This document shows, in pieces, positions 25,771 to 34,625 of a DNA stretch of 50,132 nucleotides (positions within the stretch are counted from its first letter, which is position 1; every line of letters begins with the position of its first letter). Made by a program: the position numbers and the translations under genes. The notes beneath the pieces are model-generated. The model saw nothing but the letters and a program-made list of their open reading frames with translations, had not been told where the DNA came from and did no database searches. Source of the stretch: Verrucomicrobiaceae bacterium (lineage in GTDB: Bacteria; Verrucomicrobiota; Verrucomicrobiia; Verrucomicrobiales; DEV007). The stretch spans positions 1 through 50,132 of the forward strand of contig SHBV01000021.1 in the NCBI GenBank assembly GCA_004211885.1. Reading direction: 5' to 3'.

Positions 25771-26772
25771 GTGGAAGACAGTTTTGGACATCATATTTCT
25801 TATTTGCGAATTTCAGTAACTGATCGGTGTAATGAAAGATGCGCGTACTGTATGCCTAATGAGTTTCAGGAATGGCTGCCCAGAGACGGCGTGATGAGCT
25901 ATGAGGAGATATTGAGAGTGGTGAGGATCGCTGTAGATTTGGGTGTAACTAAGATACGAGTCACGGGAGGTGAACCTTTAACTAGGCGTGATGTTATTCC
26001 TTTCATTAAGGGATTGAGTCAGATAGATGGCATTAAGGACTTGGGAATTACAACTAACGGAACTTTGCTTTCAAGACCAGTGGGAAATTTCAAGACTGCG
26101 GCGGCGGCTCTTGTGGATGCAGGAGTCAGGACTGTCAATGTATCACTTGATACTTTGAATGAGCGCAAGTATGTGGCGATTACGGGGCGCCCATATTTGA
26201 ATCGAGTCATTGAGGGCATTGATAATTTGATTGGTTCTGGTTTTGAAAAAGTAAAGATTAATACGGTCTTAATGAGAGGAAGGAACGAGGATGATCTGCT
26301 TGAATTAGTTGACTTTTCTCATCAGAGAAAACTACTTTTGAGGTTTATTGAGATGATGCCAGTCAGTAGTAATGATGTTCTTAAGGATTCGAACTTTCTT
26401 CCATGCGGAGAAGTTATAAAGTTTCTTTCTGATACTTTTGGGCAACTCCAATCAAGGTCAGATTACAAAACAAATGGGCCGGCTTCTTATTATATGATCC
26501 CAGAAAGAGATCAGTTAATAGGGTTCATTGGAGCCATGACTAATTTCCATTTTTGTGAGTCATGTAATAAACTTAGATTAACAAGTGATGGTAAGTTAAG
26601 GCCTTGCCTTGGAAGCCATTTGGAGTTTGATTTACTGTCTGAGATTCGTTGTGGAGCTAGTGATGAAAGGATTGCGAATTTTATACGTCGAGTAGTTTCC
26701 AAAAAACCAAAAGAGCATGATTTTTCATCCAATTACCAGCCAGGCCGTAAAATGATTGCTATTGGGGGCTAA
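25771..26772 (+). CDS. moaA: GTP 3',8-cyclase (molybdopterin synthesis)
   Basis: The 333-residue radical SAM enzyme starts the molybdenum cofactor pathway by converting GTP into 3',8-cH2GTP. The N-terminal [4Fe-4S] cluster motif CNERCAYC (Cys20, Cys24, Cys27) and the GGEPL SAM motif are present. The C-terminal second cluster is seen in FCESCNKLRL and the following Cys near residue 290. The protein ends with the conserved Gly-Gly. The start is GTG, two codons before DSFG, which matches the family. moaC starts 4 bp after the stop. Confidence 0.95.
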   Translation: MEDSFGHHISYLRISVTDRCNERCAYCMPNEFQEWLPRDGVMSYEEILRVVRIAVDLGVTKIRVTGGEPLTRRDVIPFIKGLSQIDGIKDLGITTNGTLLSRPVGNFKTAAAALVDAGVRTVNVSLDTLNERKYVAITGRPYLNRVIEGIDNLIGSGFEKVKINTVLMRGRNEDDLLELVDFSHQRKLLLRFIEMMPVSSNDVLKDSNFLPCGEVIKFLSDTFGQLQSRSDYKTNGPASYYMIPERDQLIGFIGAMTNFHFCESCNKLRLTSDGKLRPCLGSHLEFDLLSEIRCGASDERIANFIRRVVSKKPKEHDFSSNYQPGRKMIAIGG

Positions 26773-26776
26773 ATAT

Positions 26777-27226
26777 ATGAATGAATTATCTCACGTGAAT
26801 ACAGAAGGAGAGGCTTCGATGGTGGATGTTACAGATAAGCCTAAAGTGTCCCGTGAAGCAACTGCTAGTGGTTTCATTGAGATGCAGGCAGAAACGGTAG
26901 AGTTGGTGAATCATAATGGGATCAAAAAGGGAGATGTATTAACTGTAGCGAAAATTGCTGGAATCGCTGCGGCTAAGAAAACATCAGACTTAATACCTCT
27001 GTGCCACACCTTGTCATTGTCTCATGTATCAGTTGATTGTGTGATTAAAAAGAATGGGATATTATTGAGCTCAACGGTCAAGTCTTCTGGCAAGACGGGT
27101 GTTGAAATGGAGGCTTTGTGCGCTGTTAGCATTGCTGCTTTGACTCTTTATGATATGTGTAAAGCGGTAGATAAGACGATGGTGATAGGGAATGTCGTGC
27201 TTGAATCTAAAAAAAAGGATAAGTAG
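26777..27226 (+). CDS. moaC: Cyclic pyranopterin monophosphate synthase
   Basis: The 149-residue protein turns the MoaA product into cyclic pyranopterin monophosphate. Conserved segments are SMVDVTDK near residue 15, KKTSDLIPLCHTL near 72 and GKTGVEMEALCAVS near 110. The ATG at 26777 is chosen because the alternative upstream start is inside moaA. The gap to moaA is 4 bp and to the next gene 2 bp, so the three genes form an operon. Confidence 0.95.
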   Translation: MNELSHVNTEGEASMVDVTDKPKVSREATASGFIEMQAETVELVNHNGIKKGDVLTVAKIAGIAAAKKTSDLIPLCHTLSLSHVSVDCVIKKNGILLSSTVKSSGKTGVEMEALCAVSIAALTLYDMCKAVDKTMVIGNVVLESKKKDK

Positions 27227-27228
27227 AA

Positions 27229-27705
27229 ATGAATGTAGGGATTATTACAGTGTCGGACCGTGCATCGACTGGAGAATATGAAGACCATGGGGGGCCAGCT
27301 TTACAGGCTGAGTCTGGAAAAAGAGGCTGGCATGTACTTGCTGATGCGATTGTTCCAGATGATAAGGAGCGCATCAAGGAAGTGATCCTAGCCTTTGAGG
27401 CACAGGGCTGTAATCTAATACTGACGACTGGTGGAACAGGTATTACTGAACGTGACGTGACGCCTGAAGCACTTAGAGAGATAATGAGAGTTGAAATTGA
27501 TGGGTTCGGTGAATTGATGCGAATGCGTAGCGTAGACATAACTCCAAATGCAATTCTTTCTCGAGGCCTAGCAGCTGTTGTTGGAAATTCTCTTGTGATT
27601 ACTCTTCCAGGTAAGCCTCAAGGCGCTGTAGAATGTTTGGAATTTGTGGAAGGGGCAATTGCTCATACAGTTAAATTGTGCGCAGGTGCTCCGACTTCGT
27701 GCTGA
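27229..27705 (+). CDS. Molybdopterin adenylyltransferase (MogA/MoaB family)
   Basis: The 158-residue protein has the MoCF-binding fold. The signature LTTGGTGITERDVTPEA near residue 65 marks the active site, and SDRASTGEYEDHGGPAL near residue 9 is the usual N-terminal motif. It adenylates molybdopterin before metal insertion. It could be named mogA or moaB, which are hard to tell apart here. The molybdopterin trio implies Mo- or W-enzymes elsewhere in the genome; with selA and selC present, a Sec-containing formate dehydrogenase is one possibility. Confidence 0.88.
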   Translation: MNVGIITVSDRASTGEYEDHGGPALQAESGKRGWHVLADAIVPDDKERIKEVILAFEAQGCNLILTTGGTGITERDVTPEALREIMRVEIDGFGELMRMRSVDITPNAILSRGLAAVVGNSLVITLPGKPQGAVECLEFVEGAIAHTVKLCAGAPTSC

Positions 27706-27728
27706 GCGAAATCTTTCAATGAGCATCC

Positions 27729-28406
27729 TCATTGTTGATTATCGAGCGCTAAGCTTCTCTTGGCTATTTTAGAGATAATTAATGTCACGCTAACTGTTGC
27801 TATTAAGCCGGCCCCAAGAATTACCCAATCCGCTAGTGAGTTTTCTGTTGTGAGTATGGTTTTCCCCAAAGAGCCAATGTAAGTATATAAAACAGTACCG
27901 GGTATCATTCCTGCCCAGGATGAAATTATATATGTACGTAGGCGAATTTTAGTTAAACCGAGGGCGTAATTTAGTAGGAAGAATGGAATAATTGGGCTGA
28001 GCCTTGCCAAAAATATAATTTTCCATCCTTCTCTTTTAATGGCCATATCCATTGCGGAAAATTTGTGACTTTTGTCAATTTTCTTTTCGATGAATCCTCT
28101 TGCTAGATAGCGTGAAATAAGAAAAGCTGCCACCGCTCCTAAGGTTGATCCGACCGAAACAAGAATTAGACCTGTCCAGAATCCGAAAACTGCACCGGCC
28201 CCAACAGTTAAAGGTGAGCCAGGGATAAGAAAGATACAGGCGAGAATATAAACTAATACGAACAAGGACATTCCTATGATGCCAAGTGATTCAATCCATT
28301 GAATTAGTTTGGGTATGGTTTGAATGAGATCAAATTGGATTTGGCAAAGAATGATGCCAATTACTATCAAGCATCCCCAGAACCACTTCTCTTTGAGTGG
28401 ATTCAT
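27729..28406 (-). CDS. VTT/TVP38-family membrane protein (DedA superfamily)
   Basis: The 225-residue protein has five to six membrane helices and the VTT domain (SNARE-associated): PGSPLTVGAGAVFGF near residue 62, the GSTLGAVAAFLISRYLAR stretch, and FLARLSPIIPFFLLNYALG near 133. Relatives include YdjX and TVP38/TMEM64, which are linked to lipid scrambling or transport. It starts 4 bp before the stop of the transporter gene upstream on the same strand, so the two probably share a transcript. Confidence 0.82.
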   Translation of the reverse strand: MNPLKEKWFWGCLIVIGIILCQIQFDLIQTIPKLIQWIESLGIIGMSLFVLVYILACIFLIPGSPLTVGAGAVFGFWTGLILVSVGSTLGAVAAFLISRYLARGFIEKKIDKSHKFSAMDMAIKREGWKIIFLARLSPIIPFFLLNYALGLTKIRLRTYIISSWAGMIPGTVLYTYIGSLGKTILTTENSLADWVILGAGLIATVSVTLIISKIAKRSLALDNQQ

Positions 28407-28410
28407 TGTT

Positions 28411-30201
28411 TTAAGAGATAGGGATCTTATTTTTTTTGTTAGGGCTGATTATATAATAAAATCCGACACCCAGGAGGAGGCATCCGCCTGCCAAAAATCC
28501 CATTGAACGTATTGCTAGACTTCCCCAACTTTCTTGATATGAAATAAGGATAGAGGCTAATAAGATTGCAATTCCGTTAAGGATTTTGACAACAAAATTG
28601 AACGCTCCCCAATAAATGCCAACGAGACTCTCACCGCCCCTTTCTTTAGCACAGTCGACAACACCTTCGGCTTCGACCCCCAGTAGCACGGCGATCATAG
28701 GTCCTCCTAAACCAAAGACCACAGAAGCGGTCATTAAAGGACTGATGATTAAACTTTCACCTAGTAATCCAATGATTAAACTTTCACCTAGTAATCCACA
28801 GCAAGCATAAACAATTGAGAGTGCAATAGAGGCGTAAAGCATGCTTCTTAGCCACCCGAAACGCTGTTGAATCTTTGGAACGAAGAGAAAACATATGACG
28901 GCCATTCCCAGTAATGGGCCTAGTAACTGAGCCACATCTCCTAAGGAGCCGCCAAGTAATTCTGTGGCGATGAATGGAGCTGCTGTGGTCATCACAGTGA
29001 AAGACATTTGAGATCCTCCGAAAAGAGCAATGAGAGCTAAGAACCTCCGGTGTTTTAAAGCTTGAGCAATTCCTGACCAAAGTGAAGATTTTTCAGTTTG
29101 GGTTTCAGGTGGATTAGCGTTTTTAATTGTTTTATTAGTTCTCTTTGGGCTGGCGAAGAATGGAAGAATCATTAAGAAAACTGATGCGCCGCCAAAACTT
29201 AATGCAGCCATTGAGTAGCCCAGAGGATCGGGTTCGTCCAAGGCACTGAATTTTTCAATTAGCGCGCCACTTGCGACGAAACCAATTCCTGAGGCGAGAA
29301 CGATCCCAAGTCCCAGTAAGTTGGAAAGTTTTGCCCGTACTTTCATGTTACCTTCCGCGTAATCATCAATGAGGCTCCAGTAAGGGATGGCGTAGAAAGT
29401 GTAACCAACAAAGAAAATGAGTAGTCCTATTGTTAGAAGGGCCCAGGCAAATGGTTTTGAATGGCTGTGATTTGCCAGAAACGTTAAGGTCAGTCCAATC
29501 GGTGCCAAGGCAAATGAGGTCCATAATAGGGTCCTTCTTTGAAATCCTTTACGGACCCAGGAATCAGTTAATTTACCGGCAATAGGATCGGTAATTCCAT
29601 CAAATACCCGGAAAGCGAAGAATACTATTCCTAGGGTAATGGCTGGGAAGAGTTTTGTTCCAGAGTCGTCAAGGTCTCCATATTTAAGAATCCATTGATA
29701 TAGGAACCTTGAGAGGCTCATGATCCCTATCTGACCGCAAAGAAATAGGAAGTATCTAGGAATGGACATTGGAGTTTGAGTATTACTCCCACCTTTGAAT
29801 CCAGTAAATATAATGGCTATCAAACCAAGAAGTGATAATATTTTACCAAAAGCCCATCCAGTTATTCCTGGATCGCCACCCGTTGAGCTAGGTACAGGAG
29901 CAAATTGGATCATGATACCAATCGCCAAAATCGGCAAAATAAAAAGAATCACTCTACTGTTAATTAATGCCACTAGCATTCCAAGAAAAGGAACTGCCAA
30001 CAATAAAGGAAACCCACCCTCACCCCCAGGAACTCCTTCGCCGCCAAGAGCTAACTGATAACCACTAAAAGCTGTACTCACCTCCGCACCTACCATAGCA
30101 GCAAGACCACTCATCATTTCACCCATATCCAACCAAGGCAAAAAGAAGCCCCCCACTATTAAAGCCCCGCAAACTAAACGAATCATTTTAATCTTTTCCA
30201 T
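28411..30201 (-). CDS. GPH-type (MelB-like) sugar/cation transporter with an N-terminal membrane extension
   Basis: The 596-residue protein has, from about Met145, a twelve-helix major facilitator core. The signature RVFDGITDPIAGKLTDSW near residue 198 is typical of the glycoside-pentoside-hexuronide:cation symporters. Residues 1-144 form an extra membrane region of about four helices with a Gly-rich loop, not seen in MelB or GusB. Residues GLLGESLII are exactly duplicated in one helix. The substrate is not known. The uronate gene uxaC about 6 kb away makes a hexuronide possible but not shown. Confidence 0.75.
   Translation of the reverse strand: MEKIKMIRLVCGALIVGGFFLPWLDMGEMMSGLAAMVGAEVSTAFSGYQLALGGEGVPGGEGGFPLLLAVPFLGMLVALINSRVILFILPILAIGIMIQFAPVPSSTGGDPGITGWAFGKILSLLGLIAIIFTGFKGGSNTQTPMSIPRYFLFLCGQIGIMSLSRFLYQWILKYGDLDDSGTKLFPAITLGIVFFAFRVFDGITDPIAGKLTDSWVRKGFQRRTLLWTSFALAPIGLTLTFLANHSHSKPFAWALLTIGLLIFFVGYTFYAIPYWSLIDDYAEGNMKVRAKLSNLLGLGIVLASGIGFVASGALIEKFSALDEPDPLGYSMAALSFGGASVFLMILPFFASPKRTNKTIKNANPPETQTEKSSLWSGIAQALKHRRFLALIALFGGSQMSFTVMTTAAPFIATELLGGSLGDVAQLLGPLLGMAVICFLFVPKIQQRFGWLRSMLYASIALSIVYACCGLLGESLIIGLLGESLIISPLMTASVVFGLGGPMIAVLLGVEAEGVVDCAKERGGESLVGIYWGAFNFVVKILNGIAILLASILISYQESWGSLAIRSMGFLAGGCLLLGVGFYYIISPNKKNKIPIS
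28745..28798. repeat. Perfect 27-bp tandem duplication inside the transporter gene
   Basis: The 27-bp unit at 28745-28771 is repeated exactly at 28772-28798. It is in frame and adds nine residues (GLLGESLII) to a membrane helix of the transporter. The identity of the two copies points to a recent slippage event. Confidence 0.9.
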
Positions 30202-30464
30202 AATAAATATTTTTTCGTTAATAATTTTTTGGAACCAAACTCAGAATATGGCTTAATTTTATTGAGCCGAATTGTTGCTACTATAATCCTCTTACGGATT
30301 AGGGCTTAGTAATAGTAAAAAAGAAGCTTTATTTTCTTATAACAAAGGTAACTTTTTTAGATCGTTAGGATTTTAATTTGGACCTTAACGATCCTCAGGT
30401 AACATTCGGTTCCGTTGCTATTGATGGAAAAGAAGTTTATGCGTTGCCATTGAGGAGGATTTCT

Positions 30465-32111
30465 CTACAGGCATGATACTGCGTTCGCATGTAATGCTTT
30501 TGCTGTCCTCAGCCCATCCACTGCTGCGGAAAGAATTCCACCAGCGTACCCAGCACCCTCGCCTGCGGGGTAAAGCCCTTTCAGTGAGGGGCTTTGCAGT
30601 AAAGAATTGCGTGTAATTCTTAACGGTGAGGATGACCTCGTTTCTGCTGCAGTCAGGACTGCGTCCTTTCGGTTAAATCCGTCAATTTGCTTGCTGATGC
30701 CGAGAACTGACTGTTGCATGACTTTTACCACGTACTCGGGCAAGCATTCTCTTATGTCGGTCATTATGACACCCGGACGATAAGAAGGAACTACGTTGCC
30801 TATCTCGGATGATTTAATATTTTGCATGAAATCGCCGAGCAACTGTGCAGGGGCGCGTCCCTCAGAGTCACCGGCTTGGAAGGCTTTTTGCTCCCATTCG
30901 CGTTGGAATTGAATTCCTGACAACGGGTTTTCTGAATTCTTAAAGTCTTCTGGAAAAATTTCAACCATGAACCCGGAATTCGCGTTAGCATCGGCACGAG
31001 CATAGCTACTCATTCCATTAGTCACAGTTAGTCCAGGCTCGGAACTTGATGCAACAACCAATCCTCCCGGACACATACAAAAAGAATAACAGGTTCTTCC
31101 TTTTTTCTTATTGTGATGATGAACAAATTTGTAGGGAGCAGACCCTAATTTTTCATGGCCAGCAGCTGATCCGTACAATGATTTATCTATCATTTTCTGA
31201 GGATGTTCGATTCGTGCGCCTATTGAAAATGGTTTGCTTTGCATTTGAATTCCATGCCGATGTAGCATCTCAAAAGTGTCTCTAGCGCTATGGCCTACAG
31301 CCAGAATTACATTTTGAGAATTGAGCTCTTCGCCACTTGAAGTTCTTACGCCAACTATTGAATCTGATTCTATGATGATATCATCGACCCGCGATTGAAA
31401 CTTTATCTGACCGCCAAGATTAAGAATTTCTTTTCTTATGGACCTGAGAACTTTAATGAGTTTATCTGTGCCGATATGAGGTTTTCCTTTAAATAAAATA
31501 TTACTAGGTGCCCCATGTGATGCTAGTTCTTCAAGGACTAGACGCACGGCTCCGTCCCGATCCTTTATTCCTGTATAGAGCTTACCGTCGGAGAATGTTC
31601 CGGCACCCCCTTCTCCAAATTGTACATTAGATTCTGGATCGACCTTGCCCCCTTCACGCCAGAATTTTGTAACGTCCCGGGCCCTCGGCCCGGCTTCTTT
31701 GCCTCTTTCAAGAATGATTGGGCATGCACCTAATCGGGCTAAATAAAGCGCAGCGAAGTATCCACAAGGTCCTGCCCCTATGATCAGTGGATTTTGACAG
31801 TGGGATTTTGAAGTGGCTTTAGCAGTTTTGAAGACTGTATTTTTTGCAATTTTGATGTCAGAACTTTTGGTCTTGGAGATGATACTTTGTTCTGAGGGAC
31901 CAGCGTCAACATGAATAGTGTAAACGAGCCTTATATCGGGAGATCCTTTTTTTCTTGCATCGATTGAGCATCGATGAATTTTCCAGCTGAAACTTTTATC
32001 TTGTGATACTCGCAATTTCTTGAAAAGCGCTTTCTCTAAATCAGACTTTTGGTGTTTAAGCGGCAAACGGATCTGTGAGACTTCAATCAATATAATTATA
32101 TTATCGGGCAA
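30465..32111 (-). CDS. FAD-dependent dehydrogenase, COG2509 type
   Basis: The 548-residue protein has an N-terminal ferredoxin-like part ending in SIDARKKG, which is characteristic of this family. A Rossmann FAD site (IIGAGPCGYFAA, near residue 111), a VQFGEGGAGTFSDGKL motif and the C-terminal GLYPAGEGAGYAGGI motif follow. These match the COG2509 uncharacterised flavoproteins. The reaction is unknown. The start is TTG at 32111, which fits the family's short lead before the IRLPL strand. It is divergent from manA. Confidence 0.88.
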   Translation of the reverse strand: MPDNIIILIEVSQIRLPLKHQKSDLEKALFKKLRVSQDKSFSWKIHRCSIDARKKGSPDIRLVYTIHVDAGPSEQSIISKTKSSDIKIAKNTVFKTAKATSKSHCQNPLIIGAGPCGYFAALYLARLGACPIILERGKEAGPRARDVTKFWREGGKVDPESNVQFGEGGAGTFSDGKLYTGIKDRDGAVRLVLEELASHGAPSNILFKGKPHIGTDKLIKVLRSIRKEILNLGGQIKFQSRVDDIIIESDSIVGVRTSSGEELNSQNVILAVGHSARDTFEMLHRHGIQMQSKPFSIGARIEHPQKMIDKSLYGSAAGHEKLGSAPYKFVHHHNKKKGRTCYSFCMCPGGLVVASSSEPGLTVTNGMSSYARADANANSGFMVEIFPEDFKNSENPLSGIQFQREWEQKAFQAGDSEGRAPAQLLGDFMQNIKSSEIGNVVPSYRPGVIMTDIRECLPEYVVKVMQQSVLGISKQIDGFNRKDAVLTAAETRSSSPLRITRNSLLQSPSLKGLYPAGEGAGYAGGILSAAVDGLRTAKALHANAVSCL

Positions 32112-32175
32112 TTAAGAGAGATTGTCATACACGCATTTTCTTTTAGATTTTTTCCATTATACGACTGATCATGCA

Positions 32176-33135
32176 ATGATGAATGAGACCATTAGATTAA
32201 AACCTCTTTATAAAGAGCGGGTTTGGGGAGGAAGGAAGTTGGAATCTATTTTTAATCGTCAATTGCCCAAAGATTCAGGTCTAATCGGTGAATCTTGGGA
32301 CGTTGTGGATAGGGACGAAGACCAGAGTTTGGTGATTGATGGAGAAATGCAGGGCCTGACCTTAAATGAGTTGTGGGTTAATCACAAAGAATTGATTTTC
32401 GGAACTAATCTTCCACAGACGCAAAGGTTTCCTCTGCTCGTTAAAGTTCTTGATGCAACTGAAAAATTATCGTTACAGGTGCATCCTCCAGAAAGTATTG
32501 TATCTGGACTAGAGGCAGAGCCAAAAACAGAAATGTGGTATATTGCTGAAGCGGAACCCGAGGCCGAAATATATTGTGGTCTTAGTCATGAAATTACTCC
32601 TGATGTTTTTATGAAAAACGTTAATGGGGGCTTCAGTGATGATATGTTACATAAAATTAGAGTTTCTAAAGGTGACTTCATTTTTATCCCGAGCGGCAGA
32701 TTGCATGCTATTGGTGGGGGAATTGTGATATTTGAAATTCAACAAAATAGCGATACTACATATAGGGTCCATGATTGGGGACGGACAGATTCTGATGGAT
32801 GTGCTAGAGACTTGCATATTAATGAAGCGCTAAGATCCATTAACTTTCAAGATGTTGGGCCAAGCAAAGGCACAATGGTTAATAACTTTCTTGTCCAGTG
32901 TCCTTATTTTGAAGTTGAGCTATTGAATTTGAGTTCCATGGAATCAATTAATGGTTCTATGGATGAGAACTTTGCAATCATCTCCATAATTGATGGGGCA
33001 TTGAGTTGCGGTCGTTACGATTTCATGAGCGGTGATTCTTTTATTGTCCCCGCTCAGAGTGATGCTGAGCCTCTTACTTTGATTTCTGAGAGTTCCGCGA
33101 AGTTTCTTCGTACGACGATTCCAAAAAATAATTAA
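32176..33135 (+). CDS. manA: Mannose-6-phosphate isomerase, class I
   Basis: The 319-residue protein is a cupin-fold phosphomannose isomerase of the short bacterial form. Zinc ligands are visible in LQVHPPE (near residue 98), KTEMWYI (near 115) and GRLHAIGGG (near 173), together with the QNSDTTYRVHDWGR segment near 192. It interconverts mannose-6-phosphate and fructose-6-phosphate. The start is ATG 32176 or 32179; earlier in-frame codons give a non-family N-terminus and overlap the promoter area of the divergent gene. No clear SD was seen. Confidence 0.9.
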   Translation: MMNETIRLKPLYKERVWGGRKLESIFNRQLPKDSGLIGESWDVVDRDEDQSLVIDGEMQGLTLNELWVNHKELIFGTNLPQTQRFPLLVKVLDATEKLSLQVHPPESIVSGLEAEPKTEMWYIAEAEPEAEIYCGLSHEITPDVFMKNVNGGFSDDMLHKIRVSKGDFIFIPSGRLHAIGGGIVIFEIQQNSDTTYRVHDWGRTDSDGCARDLHINEALRSINFQDVGPSKGTMVNNFLVQCPYFEVELLNLSSMESINGSMDENFAIISIIDGALSCGRYDFMSGDSFIVPAQSDAEPLTLISESSAKFLRTTIPKNN

Positions 33136-33163
33136 TTTTATTTTCCGTTTAGCTCAATCAGAA

Positions 33164-34519
33164 TCAAGAAACGGATCTCTTTATCGCTTCCAATAAGTCC
33201 GCGTCCTGACGAGCGAAGACTGTCCTCAGGTCAATCTTGAACAGTCCGTCTGCTGTGTAACCCATGACTGGGTTAGTATTGCATCTTAAGTTCTTAGCAA
33301 GTTTTGAGATTGAAATTTCTTTAGGCTTTAGGTCTATAGTAATAGATGGAATCGTGGACTTCGGCATTGTTCCTCCTCCTATCCTCGATTCACCTTTCCC
33401 CGTACAGGCACTTAGGGGTAATTCTTTGAGACCCTTGATAATTGCTTCGGCTCTTGAATTTAATTTTTCAGTCGTTAATGACAGCATTTCCAGTATCGGG
33501 ACTTTGGTAATTCCTCTAAGATACGACTCGGTCATTTCTTCTAACATTGAGAGTATGAGTTTGTCGCATCTTAATGCTCTGAAGAATGGCTCTTTCTTTA
33601 TTCCTTTCACAAGTTCCGAACGCCCTGCAATGATTCCGGCTTGTGGCCCTCCAAGTAATTTGTCACCACTATAGCAAATAAGATCAACTCCCTTTGCTAG
33701 AATTTCAGATGGTGTGGGCTCATGATCCACTGGCCCGAATTCGTCGGTATTTACTAGGGCTCCGCTTCCAAGGTCTTCACAGAAGGGAATTCCTTTCTTT
33801 TTTGCCAGCTGAGCCAGCTCTTCTGTTTCTGCATTTTCTATAAAGCCTCCCATATAAAAATTGCTCTGATGCACTTTCAATATTAGAGCAGTCTCATCAC
33901 TGATTGCATTTTCATAGTCCTTTATGGTGGTCTTATTAGTTGTGCCGATTTCGTGGAGAACAGCGCCGCTTGCAAGTAGTATGTCAGGTATTCTAAAGCC
34001 ACCGCCGATTTCAACTAGTTGGCTCCGTGAAATTATAACTCTCTTTTTATTTTCTCTTACGAAGTGTCTTAAAATGATTACCAATGCAGAGGCACAATTA
34101 TTGACTGAGGTTGCTGATTCTGATCCGGATACTAATGCTAAACACTTTTCAAGGTACGCGGCTCGGTTGCCTCTTTCTCCAGTATTTAAATCTAATTCTA
34201 GATTATTATAATTAGTTGCTATTGAACATAACCTTTCAGCAGCGGTGTCGGGAAGTGGTGAGCGTCCCATATTAGTGTGAATTAATACACCAGTACCATT
34301 AATGACTGAGGCTATTCTTGTTCTGGCCAAAGAATTAAGTTCGATTCGTAAACTACTTATATAATCATTGAATTCGGGAATCTTCTCTGGATTATTTCTT
34401 AGTTCTTCAATTGATTGCCTGACTAAGCTCAGAATAATTGGTCTTGGTAGATCAATGTTCTCTAGCGCTTTTAGAGTTTTTTCGACTGCGGGAAGTCGAC
34501 TGAGGTCAGCGTTACTCAT
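33164..34519 (-). CDS. selA: L-seryl-tRNA(Sec) selenium transferase
   Basis: The 451-residue PLP enzyme converts Ser-tRNA(Sec) into Sec-tRNA(Sec) using selenophosphate. The PLP lysine is Lys287 in YSGDKLLGGPQAG. An NGTGVLIHTNMGR segment near residue 74 and the LELDLNTGERG stretch are SelA hallmarks. A tRNA-Sec gene lies about 1.5 kb upstream on the same strand, with a sulfatase between them. selB and selD are not in the window. The length is normal for the family. Confidence 0.94.
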   Translation of the reverse strand: MSNADLSRLPAVEKTLKALENIDLPRPIILSLVRQSIEELRNNPEKIPEFNDYISSLRIELNSLARTRIASVINGTGVLIHTNMGRSPLPDTAAERLCSIATNYNNLELDLNTGERGNRAAYLEKCLALVSGSESATSVNNCASALVIILRHFVRENKKRVIISRSQLVEIGGGFRIPDILLASGAVLHEIGTTNKTTIKDYENAISDETALILKVHQSNFYMGGFIENAETEELAQLAKKKGIPFCEDLGSGALVNTDEFGPVDHEPTPSEILAKGVDLICYSGDKLLGGPQAGIIAGRSELVKGIKKEPFFRALRCDKLILSMLEEMTESYLRGITKVPILEMLSLTTEKLNSRAEAIIKGLKELPLSACTGKGESRIGGGTMPKSTIPSITIDLKPKEISISKLAKNLRCNTNPVMGYTADGLFKIDLRTVFARQDADLLEAIKRSVS

Positions 34520-34625
34520 TTGAAAGATTAAAAGTGCAAATGTTTATGGATTTATTCCAGTCACTTCGTTTGAGGTGCAATTGTAAAAAGCGCTTTATTA
34601 ATAATGATCCTATTCGCATAAAGGC

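Noticed and set aside
27703..27744. TGA after a cysteine at the end of the MogA/MoaB gene as a Sec codon
   Set aside because: The protein has full family length at the TGA, and the next stop comes after about 13 unrelated codons.
30379..30476. Short open frame with a TTG start, about 32 residues, between the transporter and flavoprotein genes
   Set aside because: No ribosome site, no recognisable family, and it overlaps the end of the convergent flavoprotein gene. It may be the remnant of a gene, but nothing supports coding.
33264..33674. Opposite-strand open frame inside selA
   Set aside because: It is a mirror frame of a conserved gene with no family features.
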